Part shown: one piece after another, positions 4,856-5,817 of the stretch
Layout of the letters: the number at the start of each line of letters is the position of its first letter
Position numbering within the stretch: the first letter of the stretch is position 1
Assembly (NCBI GenBank): GCA_014804495.1
Contig: JAAUZS010000096.1
Location: forward strand, 2,699-8,515
DNA: 5,817 bases
Reading direction: 5' to 3'
DNA from: Lachnospiraceae bacterium
GTDB taxonomy: Bacteria; Bacillota; Clostridia; Lachnospirales; Lachnospiraceae
Position numbers and translations under genes: made by a program
Notes under the pieces: model-generated
Database searches by the model: none
Told to the model about the DNA's origin: nothing
What the model saw: only the letters and a program-made list of their open reading frames with translations

Positions 4856-5817
4856 TTATTCTATGCTTGCCGTATCGGAAGCCTTGATTGTTTTTGTGTA
4901 AAGCGCTGTCAGGAACGAGCCTGTAACGGTCACGCCGATGAGAATTGCCGGACAGATCACAAAAATTTCCAGCGGGTCAAAATCACATTTTAAGCCTGAT
5001 ATATCGCCGATCATTTTACATATCCAATTCATCATTACGTCGCTGATTGGCATAAGCACCGCAGAAGAAACAATGCAGGCAATGACCGATACGATTACAA
5101 ATCTGAGCGAATGCTGCAGGATAATACTACCGTTCCCGACGCCCACTGCCTTCATCAGTGCAATCTCGCTTTTTTCCTTAGAGATGAACGAACGCTCCAT
5201 AAGTATGACGATCAATGCCGTTACAATTACGGTAATGACCATCATCATCTGCTTGATTGCATTCAGCGTATCGGATATTCCTGTAAAATTTTTGATAAAG
5301 TCCGAAGTCGAATACACCTTGTCGGTGTCGAGCAGGTCTTTTAGCTTTTCAATGTTTTGGTTTATCTGCTCTTTGCCCGGATTGCCGTCAAAGTGTATCT
5401 GCACTCCCCATATATTGCTCGCCGGCAGATTTTCAAGGTCAAAATCTTTATATAGAAAAGCGGCATGTCTGTCGAACGAAGAGAATGTTCCCGTGATGAT
5501 AAACTCGTACTCTTTTTCATTAATTAATGCCGTTACCCTGTCGCCGACCTCTGCTCCTAAGTCATCTAAGGTACTTATTGTTACTGCAATCTCGTCGGCC
5601 TTACGTGGTGCGCTGCCATCATCTACATAGAGAGTGTCATTTGTCTCGCCTTTCGTGATGTAGAAAATGATTTTTGCGGTTTTGTCTTTGTGTGATGTTT
5701 CAAATTGTGTGCCCGTTGTTATTGTGCAATTGCCGGGCATTCCGTTATCGGCAAGGAGCTTTTCGATATCAGGGATGATCTGCTTATACATACTCTGATT
5801 TACAATGACTTCTCCCA
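4856..5817 (-). CDS. FtsX/MacB-like ABC transporter permease, C-terminal part, 5'-truncated by window edge
   Basis: The frame is open to the right edge: before the Met at 5789-5791 it reads GEVIVNQS, so that Met is probably internal and the gene starts beyond the window. Counting from this Met, residues about 1-175 form a soluble extracytoplasmic domain of the MacB periplasmic-core type, with strands such as GDRVTALINEKEYEFIITG (83-101) and a WGVQIHF strand. Three membrane segments follow, at about 182-199, 229-249 and 275-297. Between the first two lies the conserved cytoplasmic stretch ERSFISKEKSEIALMKAVG (199-217), typical of FtsX-domain proteins and likely contacting the ATPase. The stop is 25 nt before the ATPase start. 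At least one more membrane segment is expected in the missing N-terminal part. It probably forms the membrane channel or lever of the transporter; the substrate is not evident. Confidence 0.88.
   Translation of the reverse strand, partial: GEVIVNQSMYKQIIPDIEKLLADNGMPGNCTITTGTQFETSHKDKTAKIIFYITKGETNDTLYVDDGSAPRKADEIAVTISTLDDLGAEVGDRVTALINEKEYEFIITGTFSSFDRHAAFLYKDFDLENLPASNIWGVQIHFDGNPGKEQINQNIEKLKDLLDTDKVYSTSDFIKNFTGISDTLNAIKQMMMVITVIVTALIVILMERSFISKEKSEIALMKAVGVGNGSIILQHSLRFVIVSVIACIVSSAVLMPISDVMMNWICKMIGDISGLKCDFDPLEIFVICPAILIGVTVTGSFLTALYTKTIKASDTASIE

Noticed and set aside
4938..5630. Long + strand open frame opposite the permease gene
   Set aside because: It is Ser/Ile-rich antisense translation of a clear permease coding region and has no start signal of note.

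Overview
The window looks like a piece of a low-to-medium GC Firmicutes chromosome, most likely a gut Clostridia or Lachnospiraceae-type genome. This is inferred from strong GGAGG-type ribosome binding sites, AT-rich intergenic DNA, a VanRS-like two-component system beside an FtsX-type ABC transporter, and protein sequences resembling those families in that group. No rRNA, tRNA, CRISPR array or complete insertion sequence was seen.

Left part (1-930, + strand). The 3' end of a YcaQ-type winged-helix protein (HTH_42 family) runs in from the left edge. A small DUF3788-family protein follows; its start is best placed at 517, behind a GGAGG site.

Middle part (931-2178, mostly - strand). This is a mosaic accessory segment. 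It holds a 294-residue protein with a candidate PD-(D/E)XK nuclease core and a C-terminal coiled coil. Inside that gene, an AAAGGAG site and an in-frame ATG could separately produce the last 70 residues, and that small product contains a tandem 21-bp (7-residue) repeat. The layout recalls the Rpn genes-within-genes toxin-antitoxin and antiphage systems, although the sequence family looks different. The gene has its own promoter, which overlaps an inverted repeat. Just past its stop codon lies a short fragment of a different histidine kinase gene. On its other side, a well-initiated + strand reading frame stops after 11 codons exactly where the next module begins. Together these suggest past rearrangement at both edges.

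Right part (2179-5817, - strand). This is a compact operon read from right to left: FtsX/MacB-like permease (truncated by the right edge), ABC ATPase, OmpR/PhoB-type response regulator, and VanS-like histidine kinase. The spacings are 25 nt, 4 nt and a 4-nt ATGA overlap. The arrangement fits a sensor-regulator pair controlling, or acting with, a transporter for peptides, antimicrobials or envelope substrates. The real substrate cannot be read from the sequence, and the operon promoter lies outside the window.
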